Part shown: piece by piece, positions 20,308 through 30,370 of the stretch
Numbering within the stretch: the stretch's first letter is position 1
How the letters are laid out: each line of letters opens with the position of its first letter
NCBI RefSeq assembly: GCF_902769175.1
Contig: NZ_CACXNW010000017.1
Span: forward strand, 1 to 64,000
Direction of reading: 5' to 3'
DNA length: 64,000 nt
Source of the DNA: an uncultured Methanobrevibacter sp.
Lineage (GTDB): Archaea; Methanobacteriota; Methanobacteria; Methanobacteriales; Methanobacteriaceae
Made by a program: the position numbers and the translations under genes
The notes under the pieces: model-generated
The model's input: the letters and a program-made list of their open reading frames with translations, nothing else
What the model was told of the DNA's origin: nothing
The model's database searches: none

Positions 20308-21093
20308 ATGAAATATAAAGGGAAATTATATTTTTTATTAATACTCTTATTTTTATCAATAACGGTTGTTTCGGCAGCTGATTTAAATGACCTTGCTGTT
20401 GATGGGCCGTTAATTGTTGATGAGGAAAATTATTTACAAATAGATGAGAGCTCTATTGTTGATGAGGAAGATTCGGAAATTGATGAAAACTCAATTTCTC
20501 AAAATAATGATGATGGCAAACTATTGGCCGATGATCCGGAACCTGGAACATTCGATGACCTTCAAATTGAGATAAATGAAGCTCCTGTCGGATCTACTTT
20601 AGATTTGTATAGGGATTATACAGGACATTACGGTTCAAGAATCCAGTTTAATAAAAATTTAACCATTGATGGACATGGTCATAAACTTGACTGTTTAAAT
20701 CAAGATGGTTGCTTTGCATTTTATTCAAGCAGTGGATCAATAGTATTAAAAAACCTTATAATTTGTAATGGTAATAATGACTTTACAAAAAATGGTGGTG
20801 CCATTTCTATTGTAGGCTCTGCAAAATACACAATCATCAATTGTACATTTCGCGATAATGTGGCAACTGAGAATGGTGGTGCAATATATTGTGAAGTATC
20901 TGATTCACTTGTTGTTTGGAATTCCACATTTATAAACAATAATGTGAAAGAAAGAGATGGTGGAGCTATATTTTTCTTTGAAAAAATTTCTATATATGGT
21001 TCCTATTTCGCTTCAAATTATGCGAAAAAAAATGGTGGTGCAATTTGTGGTAAAAAAACACAGTATGGAAGTAATATATTTATAGGCGGTTAG
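20308..21093 (+). CDS. Adhesin fragment 1: signal peptide and first beta-helix repeats
   Basis: About 261 codons with a clear secretion signal, an Asp/Glu-rich linker, then the PGTFDDLQIEINEAPVGS segment typical of the start of methanogen adhesin beta-helices, NLTIDGHGHKLDC, and repeats such as NGGAIYCEVSDSLVVWNSTF. It stops at TAG exactly where a 67-bp insertion begins. Deleting that insertion joins NIFIGG to STFEGNTADLNGGAVYN in frame. Confidence 0.8.
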   Translation: MKYKGKLYFLLILLFLSITVVSAADLNDLAVDGPLIVDEENYLQIDESSIVDEEDSEIDENSISQNNDDGKLLADDPEPGTFDDLQIEINEAPVGSTLDLYRDYTGHYGSRIQFNKNLTIDGHGHKLDCLNQDGCFAFYSSSGSIVLKNLIICNGNNDFTKNGGAISIVGSAKYTIINCTFRDNVATENGGAIYCEVSDSLVVWNSTFINNNVKERDGGAIFFFEKISIYGSYFASNYAKKNGGAICGKKTQYGSNIFIGG

Positions 21094-21157
21094 GATAATC
21101 CCATTCCTTTAACTCTTCTTGTTAAAAGAGTATGGAAGTAATATATTTATAGGCGGT
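21063..21157 (+). repeat. 67-bp insertion flanked by a 28-bp direct repeat inside the adhesin gene
   Basis: A 28-bp coding segment (21063-21090, encoding YGSNIFIGG) recurs exactly at 21130-21157. Between the copies lie 39 bp without similarity to either flank, containing a short inverted repeat CTTTAAC...GTTAAAAG. Removal of 67 bp restores the reading frame. It is not a simple tandem duplication because the 39 bp occur only once. Confidence 0.8.
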
Positions 21158-22474
21158 TCTACATTTGAAGGAAATACTGCAGATTTGAATGGTGGTGCTG
21201 TTTATAATGATTATGGAATTACTGTTTGGAACTCAACTTTCAAGTCCAATACTGCAAATGAATATGGTGGAGCAATATATGGCAGTGATGCAATTTATAT
21301 CAATGATAAGCATCAGTCTAGTGAACCTATTTCATTCTTTATTGACAACAAAGCAAAGGAATATGGTGGCGGAGCCATATATTCTAATGGCAATGCAAAT
21401 ATATATAGTGCATATTTTTATGGAAACAAAGCATGTACAGATGGTGGAGCAGTTGATACCTCTTCACATTGTTATGTGTATGATTCAATATTTGATTCAA
21501 ATAGGGCAGAAGGTGCCAAAGTTCAAAGATGTTGGGGTGGAGCCATAAACTCTTGGGAAGAAGCAAATGTTTATAGTTGTAAATTTGTAAATAACTTTGC
21601 AGAAAATAGTGGTGGAGCAATACATGCGAAAACTGCTGCATTATATGGTAACCCTTCATATTTTGAGAATAATGTAGCATATAAGTCTCAAGGTGGTGCA
21701 ATATATGCTGGTTCATTTAAGGATGATATTCTTAGTGGAATATTCATAGGCAATAAGGCTGGTGAAGGTGCAGTTTCCAGTGATGATGGAGGTGCAATTT
21801 ACATTTCTAATGAACAAATGGATGTTCTTACCATTTCAGGATGTGTTTTCATAAATAATTATTGTACTGATGAAGGAGGAGCAATTTATGTGGACACAAG
21901 TGATGACCGTATAAAATTAATCTATAATGTTTTCAGTGGCAATAGAGCTGGCGATAAGGGTCAAATTGTATATAACTGTGGTGATTATGATGCAGTTGAA
22001 TACAATTGGTACGGATTAAACGATCCTAGTTTTTCAGACCAATTTAAGGAATATCATGCATTGCGTAGTGGCACTGACTATTCCGTTTCTAACTATGCAA
22101 AGCTAAATGTAAAATTAGATGCAACTGAGATTTATAAAAACAGCCCATATAGTGCATCAATTTATTACACTGATAACAATAATAATCCGTTATCAAATCA
22201 AATTCCTATATATGGTCTTGAATTTACCGAATATGGTGCAAATTACTTAGATCTTCAAGAAGGAAGCAATCAGGTTATTTTTGAGGTAGTTTTCCTTGAA
22301 AATGATGGAAAATTAAAAATACATCTTAATAGTCAGGACTTATATATAGCACCATCCGATATAAAGGATAAAAATGTCACATCTGTCATAATCTACTCCT
22401 GGACGATATTGCGGATATTGAAGATTTGTATGTATATTTCAATATTGACGGCATTACCGACCCAGTCTATGTGA
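21119..22474 (+). CDS. Adhesin fragment 2: beta-helix repeats
   Basis: 451 codons continuing the beta-helix: repeated GGAIY and NSTF/ SNxA motifs, for example TANEYGGAIYGSDAIY and NFAENSGGAIHAKTA, about ten turns. It passes into a spacer (YNWYGLNDPSF) that commonly ends these helices. The last 28 codons are out of frame after a one-base loss near 22391. The restored reading is NLLLDDIADIEDLYVYFNIDG. Confidence 0.8.
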   Translation: MLKEYGSNIFIGGSTFEGNTADLNGGAVYNDYGITVWNSTFKSNTANEYGGAIYGSDAIYINDKHQSSEPISFFIDNKAKEYGGGAIYSNGNANIYSAYFYGNKACTDGGAVDTSSHCYVYDSIFDSNRAEGAKVQRCWGGAINSWEEANVYSCKFVNNFAENSGGAIHAKTAALYGNPSYFENNVAYKSQGGAIYAGSFKDDILSGIFIGNKAGEGAVSSDDGGAIYISNEQMDVLTISGCVFINNYCTDEGGAIYVDTSDDRIKLIYNVFSGNRAGDKGQIVYNCGDYDAVEYNWYGLNDPSFSDQFKEYHALRSGTDYSVSNYAKLNVKLDATEIYKNSPYSASIYYTDNNNNPLSNQIPIYGLEFTEYGANYLDLQEGSNQVIFEVVFLENDGKLKIHLNSQDLYIAPSDIKDKNVTSVIIYSWTILRILKICMYISILTALPTQSM

Positions 22475-25400
22475 TTAAGGATAATGAAGGCAACATTGTT
22501 AAACAAGGAAATATTATTGGCAAAAATGATTTTACTGTAAGCGGCTTATCTTCAGGATTTTATTCATTAACTATTATAAATCCTGAAGGTCAGACTTCTC
22601 TTTCAAGCAGTGCAACAGTAAAATTTGTTGTATATACTGATGTAAACGCAAAAATTTCTGCAGACAACAGGATTTATGGTCAACCTACAACATTTAACAT
22701 GACCCGTGATGTTGATGGAATATACATAATTGATATTGTAGGTTATGGCAAAATCCAAATTAACGTCATAAACGGAACCGGTACAAAACAGGCTTACCTT
22801 CCTGCTGGAGAATATCGAACCGTCACCTCAGCTGAATGTGGTTATTATAGGTTAGACTGTAAGGAAGCATCATTTGAAGTTGAACCTTCTGAGATTAGCA
22901 TATACTTTGAGGAGCTTTATGATGTGGTTTATCCGAATAATATTCACGGATATATTTTAACTGATATTTCAGGGGGTTATGAATTAACTATAGGAACAAA
23001 GACACAGAAGATTTATTTGGATGAGGAGTTCTTTTACATAATTGATGAAAGTTTGGATGCTGTAACATATAATATAATTGTTAAAAGTCTTTGTGGTGAA
23101 GATTATTATCCTACAGTTGCAACAGCTGTTGTACATGTTTTAAAACAGAATGTCACACTTTCACTATCCCTACTTGATGGTGATTTTGGAAGCCCTACTA
23201 TGGTTATGGCACACTCAAGTGTTGATGGGGAATACACAATAAGGATAGGTGAAATCGAAAAGTCAGTAAACATCACAAATAACTTTGGAGTAGTTGATTT
23301 CGGTATTTTAGATGTAGGAACCTATAATGCATCAATCACATATGCCAGAGACAGGAACCATAATTCTGCTTCAAACGAAACTACATTTACAATCAGTCAA
23401 TCAGACTATTCATTTAAGTTGTATGTATCTGATGATAAGTTCATTTATGGTGATGAAGTCGAGATAAAACACAATTTGCCAGATTCAGCAGAAGGATACA
23501 TTTTATACTCTCTAGCTGATGGAACTTTCCTTGCTAACTTGACAGTAGGTGAAACCCTTAAGATATCCACATTGAATGCTGGGGAAAACTATATAACCGG
23601 AGTGTATTCAGGGGATTCCAATCTCAAATCCTCATCATGTATCTTAAATCTGACAATCGATAAAGCGCCAAATAATGTTGTTGTTGATGTTGCAAATGTA
23701 ACTTATGGTAATTCATCCATAATCAATGTCACTGCGGATGTTGATGGAGATTATATTGTAAACATCAATGGAAAAGAGACTGTTGTTAATGTTAGGGATG
23801 GTGTTGGAAATTCACCTGTTGATTTGAACGCTGGTGAATACACTACAAGCACAAGATTTGACAATGGCAATTATGATACTGAAATCAGTGAATCTGTTTT
23901 CAAAGTTTATAATGCAATAAACAATGTAATAGTGAATGTTGAAGATGTCATTTATGGGGAACAGTCCCTAATTATTATTATTGCAGATGCTGACGGCAAT
24001 TATATAGTTAATATTAATGGAAAGAGAGTTACTGTTAATGTTGCAGGAGGCAAAGGAAACGCAAGTGTGGCATTGGATGCAAATAATTATACAACAAGCA
24101 CAACATTTTCCTGCGAGGATTATGATACAATTATCACTGAAGCTGAATTTGAGGTTAAAAAAGCAGTTAACAATGTATCTGTATTTGTTGGTGATGTTGA
24201 TTATGGGGAAGCTGCTTCAATTAATATAATTGCTGATGTAGATGGTGATTATACTGTCAATGTAGGTTCAAAAAGTCTTGTTGTTACTGTTGAAAATGGT
24301 AAGGGCTCAAATTCAATCAGTTTGGATCCAGGAAGCTATGAAACTCAAATAAGTTTTTCCAATTCTAATTATGTTTCTAATTATAATGAAGCAACATTCA
24401 ATGTTTTTAAAGCGAAAGTTAGTTTAATGATTACTGTATCCGCCTGCACTTATCCTAATGAGGTTAGTGGAGCGGTATTTGCAACTGTTGATGGTGATTA
24501 TACCATAACAATTGGAAACTACACTGAAATTGTGTCAGTTAAAAATGGCGCTGGAAATTTCAATGCTGGAATATTTGATGCAGGAACATACATTGCAACA
24601 GTTTCATTTGAAGGGGATGACACTTATGATGCAATTGAAAATATGACCTCATTTGAAGTTAAAAAGCAAAAAATCTCCTTTAATATAATTGTCAATGATA
24701 GCGACATTTATTATGGTGAAAGTGTTAAACTCACTCCAATATTTGAAGGGGATGCCAACGGCACAATTAAATATTCATTAAATGAAGGAACTTTAATTGA
24801 TGAACTTCCTGTTAGCGAATCCTTAATCTTGCCTCATTTGGATGCAGGATTCTATTTGATATGGGCTGATTATAGTGGAAATGAAAATTGTGAATCTCTA
24901 ACAACCATATTAATGATAAGAGTAAATCAGTTACCAAACGAGGCACACATAAGTGTTGAGAATGTAAGTTATGGAACATCTGCTGTTATTAAGATTAGTG
25001 CTGATGTTGATGGTAATTATACTGTAAACATTAATGGAACAACTATCAATGTCAACGTTTTAAACGGTCAGGGTAATGCTTCAATTTTATTGGATGCAGG
25101 TATGTATTCCACTATCACTGACTTTAACAATAGAAATTATGTCACTGTATTCTATGACTCTAATTTCGAAGTTAAAAAAGCTGATGTAAATTTAAGGGTT
25201 GTTATTGAAGATAAAGTTTATTCAGAGGAGATTGGTGGTACTGTTTATGCAGATGTTGATGGTGAATATACATTAACAGTTGGCAGTATTGAGACCGTTG
25301 TCAATGTTGAAAATGGTATTGGTGAATTTAACCTCGGAATATTGGATGCCGATACTTATGAAGCCACCATATCATATATTGGTGACAATAATTATAATCT

Positions 25401-27726
25401 GACTTCAAATACAACAAGATTCACTGTTAATAAGGCTGATACTGAGTTAGCGGTTTTCGTTGCAGATGCAATCTATCCAAATGAAGTCACTGGTGCAATT
25501 ATAACCAATTGTAACGATGATATTGAAGTATATATAAACGGCACATTTTTCGAAAAAATCGGTATTGGAGATTTAGCAAGCTTTAGTCTTGGTAAACTGG
25601 ATGTTGGCGAATACAATATCACAGTTAAATTTGATGGAAATAAAAACTTCAATGGCGCTTCAAATAGCTCAAAATTCAATGTGGCTGAAGGCAATCTTAC
25701 ATTTGTAATCGACACTAATGTTAGCTCATTTGATTATGGGGACAGCATTGTAATTAACCATACAATTAATGATGATGCAACTGGAACAATCAAATACTAC
25801 CTAAGTGATGGCACATTATTAGGAGAGGCTGACGTAAGGGAGAACTTTACATTGCCTCGTTTGGATTCTGGGGAATACCTGATTATCGCTAACTACACTG
25901 GTGACCATAATTATCTCTCTGCAGTGAGTATGCTGAAAATTAAAATCAATACTCCAACAGGTAATGTTGTTGTTAGTGTCGAAGATGTAAGCTATGGAAC
26001 TCCTTCTGTTATCAATATTGTTGCAGAAGTTGATGGAACCTACACTGTAAAAATCAATGGAAAAACAGTTACTGTTAATGTTTTTAATGGTGTCGGTAGC
26101 AATTCAATCAGTTTAGATGCAGGATCATATTCCACAGAAACTTCATTTTTAGGCAATTATGATTTGAATGTTACTGAAGCTGATTTTGAAGTCAAAAAGG
26201 CTGAAATGTCATTAAACATAAGTGTGGCTAATGTCACTTACTTGGAAAACGTTGAATATGTAGTTTATGCCAGTGTTGACGGCATGTATAATGTAACTGT
26301 CGGAAGCGCTTCCATGACTGTCAATGTTATAAATGGTATCTGCAAGTTTGATGTAGGTGTATTGGATGCTGGAGATTATAATGCAACTGTAAGATTCAGC
26401 GGATCTAAAAACTATAACAACAATACAAATGCTACCAACTTCACTGTTGAAAAAGCAGACATATTCTTGTTAATTTCTGTATTAAACTATACTTATCCTG
26501 ATGATATTGAAGTATATGTTCATTCAAACTATGATGGGGAATATGAAGTAGATCTCGGTGTTTGCAATACAACTGTCGTTGTTGCTGGTGGTTTTGGCAG
26601 TACAAACATCGGAAAATTAAATGCAGGAGATTATACTGCAGTCATTACTTTTGATGGAGATAAAAACACCAAAAACCAGACAGTTTTAACTGAATTCCTT
26701 GTTAGTAAGGCACTTCCTGAATTTAAGATAGCAGTAAATGACACTGAGTTTGATTATAGGGATATTATTTCAATTACTCACACATTGCCAGAGGATGCAA
26801 CTGGAACAATCACCTATTTCTTAACTGACACAACAGAGCTTGGTCGTCTGACAGTTTCTTCAAACTTTACTCTCCCTAGATTGGATATTGGAGAATATTC
26901 AATTGTTGCAATATACAGTGGGGATGCTAATTATGAGGCTAATCTAGATTATGCCGACTTTGTAATCAAGGGTGCTCTAAACAATGTCGCTGTCTCTGTT
27001 GAAAACATCACTTATGGTGAAGAATCAGTTATTGAACTTTCAGCTGATGTTAACGGATTATATCACATTGACATTAATGGAACCATCTATAATGTCACTG
27101 TTGAAAACAATATTGGAAGCATATCAATTGCTTTGGATGCTGGCGAATACTATGCTAATGTATCATCTGCAAATGATAATTACAATATAAAATCCCAAAA
27201 CGCCACATTTGAAGTTAAAAAAGCTGTAAATGAAGTGGTGATATTGGCAGATGATGTAGATTATGGCCAAGTGTCCCTTTTCTTGATTGCAGCGGATGTT
27301 GATGCAACATATACTCTGGATATTGGCCGAACTGTAATTGATATTGTTGTTGAAAATAAGATAGGATATGCATCTCTCTATTTGGATGCAGGTTCATATT
27401 CCACAAAAACCACATTTATCCATGATAATTATGAAACAATAGTAAATGAAGTTGGATTCATTGTCAATAAGATAGATAATGACTTCAGAATCCTTGTAAA
27501 CGATATTGTTTTAGGATCTTCTTCAATTATTAATTTAATAAGCACTATTGATGGCATCTATGAAATATCCATAAACGATACTGTAGGAAATATCACTGTT
27601 AAGAATGGTGTAGGAAGTTATGATGCAGGAATTCTTGATTCTGGTGTTTATGATCTAACATTAAAAGTATCGGTAACAATAATGTCAATCCATGGAGTGG
27701 AACAGCCACTTTCACAGTATTCGTAG
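22426..27726 (+). CDS. Adhesin fragment 3: about twenty Ig-like repeats
   Basis: 1,766 codons, nearly all Ig-like modules. Three kinds recur: a type with NNVxVxVxxVxYG...DVDGxYxVNINGK, a type with LxIxVxxxxYPNE...GxYxxTxG, and a type with FxIxVNDxxxxYGDxxxIxHxLPxxATGTIxYxLxDGT. They alternate in an approximate cycle, so whole blocks of about four modules have been duplicated. Many N-x-S/T sequons suggest a glycosylated surface protein. The ATG at 22426 is internal. The final 20 codons are out of frame after loss of one A near 27667. Confidence 0.82.
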   Translation: MYVYFNIDGITDPVYVIKDNEGNIVKQGNIIGKNDFTVSGLSSGFYSLTIINPEGQTSLSSSATVKFVVYTDVNAKISADNRIYGQPTTFNMTRDVDGIYIIDIVGYGKIQINVINGTGTKQAYLPAGEYRTVTSAECGYYRLDCKEASFEVEPSEISIYFEELYDVVYPNNIHGYILTDISGGYELTIGTKTQKIYLDEEFFYIIDESLDAVTYNIIVKSLCGEDYYPTVATAVVHVLKQNVTLSLSLLDGDFGSPTMVMAHSSVDGEYTIRIGEIEKSVNITNNFGVVDFGILDVGTYNASITYARDRNHNSASNETTFTISQSDYSFKLYVSDDKFIYGDEVEIKHNLPDSAEGYILYSLADGTFLANLTVGETLKISTLNAGENYITGVYSGDSNLKSSSCILNLTIDKAPNNVVVDVANVTYGNSSIINVTADVDGDYIVNINGKETVVNVRDGVGNSPVDLNAGEYTTSTRFDNGNYDTEISESVFKVYNAINNVIVNVEDVIYGEQSLIIIIADADGNYIVNINGKRVTVNVAGGKGNASVALDANNYTTSTTFSCEDYDTIITEAEFEVKKAVNNVSVFVGDVDYGEAASINIIADVDGDYTVNVGSKSLVVTVENGKGSNSISLDPGSYETQISFSNSNYVSNYNEATFNVFKAKVSLMITVSACTYPNEVSGAVFATVDGDYTITIGNYTEIVSVKNGAGNFNAGIFDAGTYIATVSFEGDDTYDAIENMTSFEVKKQKISFNIIVNDSDIYYGESVKLTPIFEGDANGTIKYSLNEGTLIDELPVSESLILPHLDAGFYLIWADYSGNENCESLTTILMIRVNQLPNEAHISVENVSYGTSAVIKISADVDGNYTVNINGTTINVNVLNGQGNASILLDAGMYSTITDFNNRNYVTVFYDSNFEVKKADVNLRVVIEDKVYSEEIGGTVYADVDGEYTLTVGSIETVVNVENGIGEFNLGILDADTYEATISYIGDNNYNLTSNTTRFTVNKADTELAVFVADAIYPNEVTGAIITNCNDDIEVYINGTFFEKIGIGDLASFSLGKLDVGEYNITVKFDGNKNFNGASNSSKFNVAEGNLTFVIDTNVSSFDYGDSIVINHTINDDATGTIKYYLSDGTLLGEADVRENFTLPRLDSGEYLIIANYTGDHNYLSAVSMLKIKINTPTGNVVVSVEDVSYGTPSVINIVAEVDGTYTVKINGKTVTVNVFNGVGSNSISLDAGSYSTETSFLGNYDLNVTEADFEVKKAEMSLNISVANVTYLENVEYVVYASVDGMYNVTVGSASMTVNVINGICKFDVGVLDAGDYNATVRFSGSKNYNNNTNATNFTVEKADIFLLISVLNYTYPDDIEVYVHSNYDGEYEVDLGVCNTTVVVAGGFGSTNIGKLNAGDYTAVITFDGDKNTKNQTVLTEFLVSKALPEFKIAVNDTEFDYRDIISITHTLPEDATGTITYFLTDTTELGRLTVSSNFTLPRLDIGEYSIVAIYSGDANYEANLDYADFVIKGALNNVAVSVENITYGEESVIELSADVNGLYHIDINGTIYNVTVENNIGSISIALDAGEYYANVSSANDNYNIKSQNATFEVKKAVNEVVILADDVDYGQVSLFLIAADVDATYTLDIGRTVIDIVVENKIGYASLYLDAGSYSTKTTFIHDNYETIVNEVGFIVNKIDNDFRILVNDIVLGSSSIINLISTIDGIYEISINDTVGNITVKNGVGSYDAGILDSGVYDLTLKVSVTIMSIHGVEQPLSQYS

Positions 27727-27779
27727 CAGAAAACTATGTAGTTGTCTCTGTTGATGATGTTTCTTATGGTGAAGATGCA

Positions 27780-28193
27780 GTGATTGTTGTTTCTGCTGAT
27801 GTTGACGGCACTTATGTGGTTGATGTCAATGGCACCAACGTAACTGTTGAAGTGATTGGTGGTAAAGGCAATACCAGTTTGTCTTTACCTGCTGGATCTT
27901 ATTATGCTAATGCGACATTTGATAATGGTGAGTATCTGTCCATTATTACCAATGCTACCTTCAAGGTCCTTGGAGAAAACAAAAAGACAGCCAAAGACCT
28001 TCAGGATTTAATTGATAATGCTGTTGAAGGATCAGTTGTTGATTTAGGCAATTTTGAATATGAAAATGTTTCAAACATAAACATTACCAAAGACATTACC
28101 CTAAAAGGTGAGGTACAACCATTACTGGAGCTGGTGATGGCAGCCCTATATTCAACATCATTCCTAAATCTCAGGATGGGCCTAATGAGGTAA
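27780..28193 (+). CDS. Adhesin fragment 4: last Ig-like module and start of second beta-helix
   Basis: The frame is open from about 27668 (restored reading SIGNNNVNPWSGTATFTVFVAENY). It contains one more NNV-type module and KDLQDLIDNAVEGSVVDLGNFEYENVSNINITKDITLKG, the usual opening of an adhesin beta-helix. It then loses one G near 28111 and runs 25 codons out of frame. Confidence 0.7.
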   Translation: MIVVSADVDGTYVVDVNGTNVTVEVIGGKGNTSLSLPAGSYYANATFDNGEYLSIITNATFKVLGENKKTAKDLQDLIDNAVEGSVVDLGNFEYENVSNINITKDITLKGEVQPLLELVMAALYSTSFLNLRMGLMR

Positions 28194-28216
28194 ACATCAC
28201 AGATATCTCATTTAAG

Positions 28217-29116
28217 TTGAATAATGGGGACACTGTCTTTAAGGCAATTGCAGATAATAGCACAAGCAAAACTTCCATTGATGTTGCTAATATTAACATT
28301 AAGGACAACACATTCTCTACAATTGACGATAATGTAGTTCCAGAATCTGTCACAATATTCGTGCTTGAATCTGAAAGAGGAATTCTATCTCCTACAGGCA
28401 CAATAAACATTACAGGAAACACAATTGATGCAGGTGTAGATCCATTTAGATTTGAAGTAACAACCATTAATTCTGGAGAGGATATCAATATCGTTCCTCA
28501 AAACATCACTCCTGAAAGAAAAGCTACTGTGATTGTTTATGAAAATATGAACACTACTGCTGTCTCTCAAGCTGATGGGGGGGAAACCGGTGAATACTTC
28601 ACTTGGAGATTAACAGATGATGATGGAAATCCAATTGCTAACACTCCAATGGAAATCGGTTTCAACGGTGTTGTATACACCTACGAAAAAGATGGAATCA
28701 TTACTGATGATAATGGATATGCTAAATTACAAATCAACCTCGGATACAAAGGTGTTTATACTTTTGCTATCTGTTTCCTCGGCAATGACGAATACAATGC
28801 TTCATTCGTAGTGGCTAAGATTACTGTAGACACTCAAAAACCAACTCTATCTGTTCCTAACAAATCTTACGCAGCTTCTGCTAAGACTAAAACATTAACT
28901 GCAACATTTAAGACTGCAAACGGAAACCCAATTGCAGACAAATGGATTACTTTCACAGTTAATGGAAAAACCTATAAGTCAAAAACTAATGCTAAAGGTG
29001 TAGCAAGCGTTAGTGTAAGTTTGAATAAGAAAGGAACCTACAGTTTCGTAGCTAAATTCGCTGGTGACAGTACTTACACTGCAATCAACAAAACAGCAAA
29101 ATTAACAATTAAATAA
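28217..29116 (+). CDS. Adhesin fragment 5: C-terminal Big-type Ig domain
   Basis: The frame is open from about 28112 and gives GTTITGAGDGSPIFNIIP in the restored protein. Two C-terminal Ig-like domains follow, the last beginning KPTLSVPNKSYAASAKTKTL and ending LTIK before TAA. The last domain matches the general form of bacterial Ig-like (Big) adhesin domains, which in Methanobrevibacter are thought to hold the protein at the cell wall; the anchoring role here is inference. Confidence 0.75.
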   Translation: MNNGDTVFKAIADNSTSKTSIDVANINIKDNTFSTIDDNVVPESVTIFVLESERGILSPTGTINITGNTIDAGVDPFRFEVTTINSGEDINIVPQNITPERKATVIVYENMNTTAVSQADGGETGEYFTWRLTDDDGNPIANTPMEIGFNGVVYTYEKDGIITDDNGYAKLQINLGYKGVYTFAICFLGNDEYNASFVVAKITVDTQKPTLSVPNKSYAASAKTKTLTATFKTANGNPIADKWITFTVNGKTYKSKTNAKGVASVSVSLNKKGTYSFVAKFAGDSTYTAINKTAKLTIK

Positions 29117-29218
29117 GAAATTTGTTTTTAATAAAAAAGAATAGTTTATACGATTCTTTTACTTTTTTTTTAATTTTTGATATTTTTCTAGTTTTTATTT
29201 AATATTTCCTAATTCTTT

Positions 29219-30178
29219 CTAAAACTTAATCGAATAACTCTTTATCAAATATCTGCTTTTTTCAGCACTGTTCATATTCTGGATTTTATAATAGTTTAGG
29301 AATCCCTCTTGAATGTCATAGATAAAAAACATTTTTCCATTTAATATTCCAATATCGACTCCCTTAAAGAAGACATGCTTTAAATAAAGGTTAACCAATT
29401 CTTTAGCTTCAAATTCCCCTTCAAGATTTGAATATAGGTCAGATACAAACATGTCATGTGCTGTAAATGTGTCAAAGCGATAATAGTTTTGACATGCCCT
29501 TTCTGCATTGTTTAAATTAACCTCTAGAATATGGAATAACTTTTCAAATAAATCCTCATTGATGGTTGAATATTTCTCTTTCAATTCTCCATTTATTTTC
29601 TCTTCATCTAAAAAGCTCATTATTCCATCTTTTTTAATTCTTTCTGTATATTCCATGACTTCTCTATTAATGGTGTATGGAGAATCTTTGATTTGCTCGC
29701 AGCTTACATTTATTCCATTGACTTCTCTTTTTTCTTCATATTTCTTGTTTCTATAGTTCAGCTGTCTAGGATTTGTTTCCCTTGTTGACTTTCTGATTTT
29801 TATTGGAGGTATGACTTTCTTAAAAAAGTCTATCTTAAAGCTGTACTCTGTATAATAGTCATAGTCCCTTTCCATATATTCATTGTAATTTTCCTTATTC
29901 TCAAGGCAATTGTTTAGTTTGATTATCTTTCCAACGATTATTCCAAACAGTATTCCTTCCTTAAACACTTCATCATAAGCTTGCTTTATATTTTCCTGAA
30001 GCTCTTCATAGTCATATTTGATTAGATCATTGGATTCAAGCAATATCTCTAAATCTATGTTTATGTCAATAAGATATTTGTGTATGTCATCTTCTACTCC
30101 CATATCCTTTAAAACAGGTTCTGTAATTTCCAAATGCTTTTCATAAAGCTCAAAGATTTCATTAATCAGATAACTCAT
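29219..30178 (-). CDS. Unrecognised protein, paralogue of the next gene, internal G-rich helical repeat
   Basis: I do not recognise this family. The 319-residue, charged, helix-rich protein lacks signal peptide and membrane segments. Two similar segments recur inside it: VFKEGILFGIIVGKIIK (near residue 91) and VFFKGVDIGILNGKMFFIYDIQEG (near residue 270), the form being GxxxGxxxGK. The neighbour at 30371-31228 has the same two segments in the same positions and the same N-terminal pattern (DEIFNNFEK versus NEIFELYEK), so the two are tandem paralogues on one strand. ATG at 30178 follows AAAAGGTGAAAAT. The 190-bp gap between them is T-rich repeats. No function proposed. Confidence 0.75.
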   Translation of the reverse strand: MSYLINEIFELYEKHLEITEPVLKDMGVEDDIHKYLIDINIDLEILLESNDLIKYDYEELQENIKQAYDEVFKEGILFGIIVGKIIKLNNCLENKENYNEYMERDYDYYTEYSFKIDFFKKVIPPIKIRKSTRETNPRQLNYRNKKYEEKREVNGINVSCEQIKDSPYTINREVMEYTERIKKDGIMSFLDEEKINGELKEKYSTINEDLFEKLFHILEVNLNNAERACQNYYRFDTFTAHDMFVSDLYSNLEGEFEAKELVNLYLKHVFFKGVDIGILNGKMFFIYDIQEGFLNYYKIQNMNSAEKSRYLIKSYSIKF

Positions 30179-30370
30179 ATTTTCACCTTTTAGCTATTTC
30201 TTTAACTATTTTCACATTTTAGCTACTTCGCCTTTTTTTTAGCTGTTTTCCTTTTAATATGGTGTTTTCAGCTATTTTACCTTTTTTTTTTTTTAACTGT
30301 TCTCCTTAGCAGTTATTGTTTTTAGCTATTTTACCTTTTTTTTTTTTTTTTTTCTTAGCAGCTATTGTTT

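Larger units (their letters stand above)
20308..29116 (+). pseudogene. Giant secreted adhesin-like protein with about twenty Ig-like repeats, interrupted
   Basis: Joined across four lesions this is one secreted protein of about 2,900 residues. A signal peptide (KGKLYFLLILLFLSITVVSA) and an acidic linker lead to a right-handed beta-helix of GGA-I-containing repeats (about 20560-22010), then about twenty Ig-like modules of 80-90 residues (22640-27970), a second short beta-helix-like segment beginning KDLQDLIDNAVEG, and a C-terminal Big-type Ig domain ending KTAKLTIK. No sortase motif or C-terminal membrane helix is seen. Such adhesin-like proteins are abundant in rumen Methanobrevibacter. Lesions: a 67-bp insertion at 21091-21157, and one-base losses near 22391, 27667 and 28111. 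As assembled only the N-terminal 262 residues would be made. Confidence 0.85.

Noticed and set aside
21063-21157. Insertion sequence remnant in the adhesin
   Set aside because: No terminal inverted repeats or transposase homology; only 39 novel bases, and a 28-bp duplication is long for a target site.
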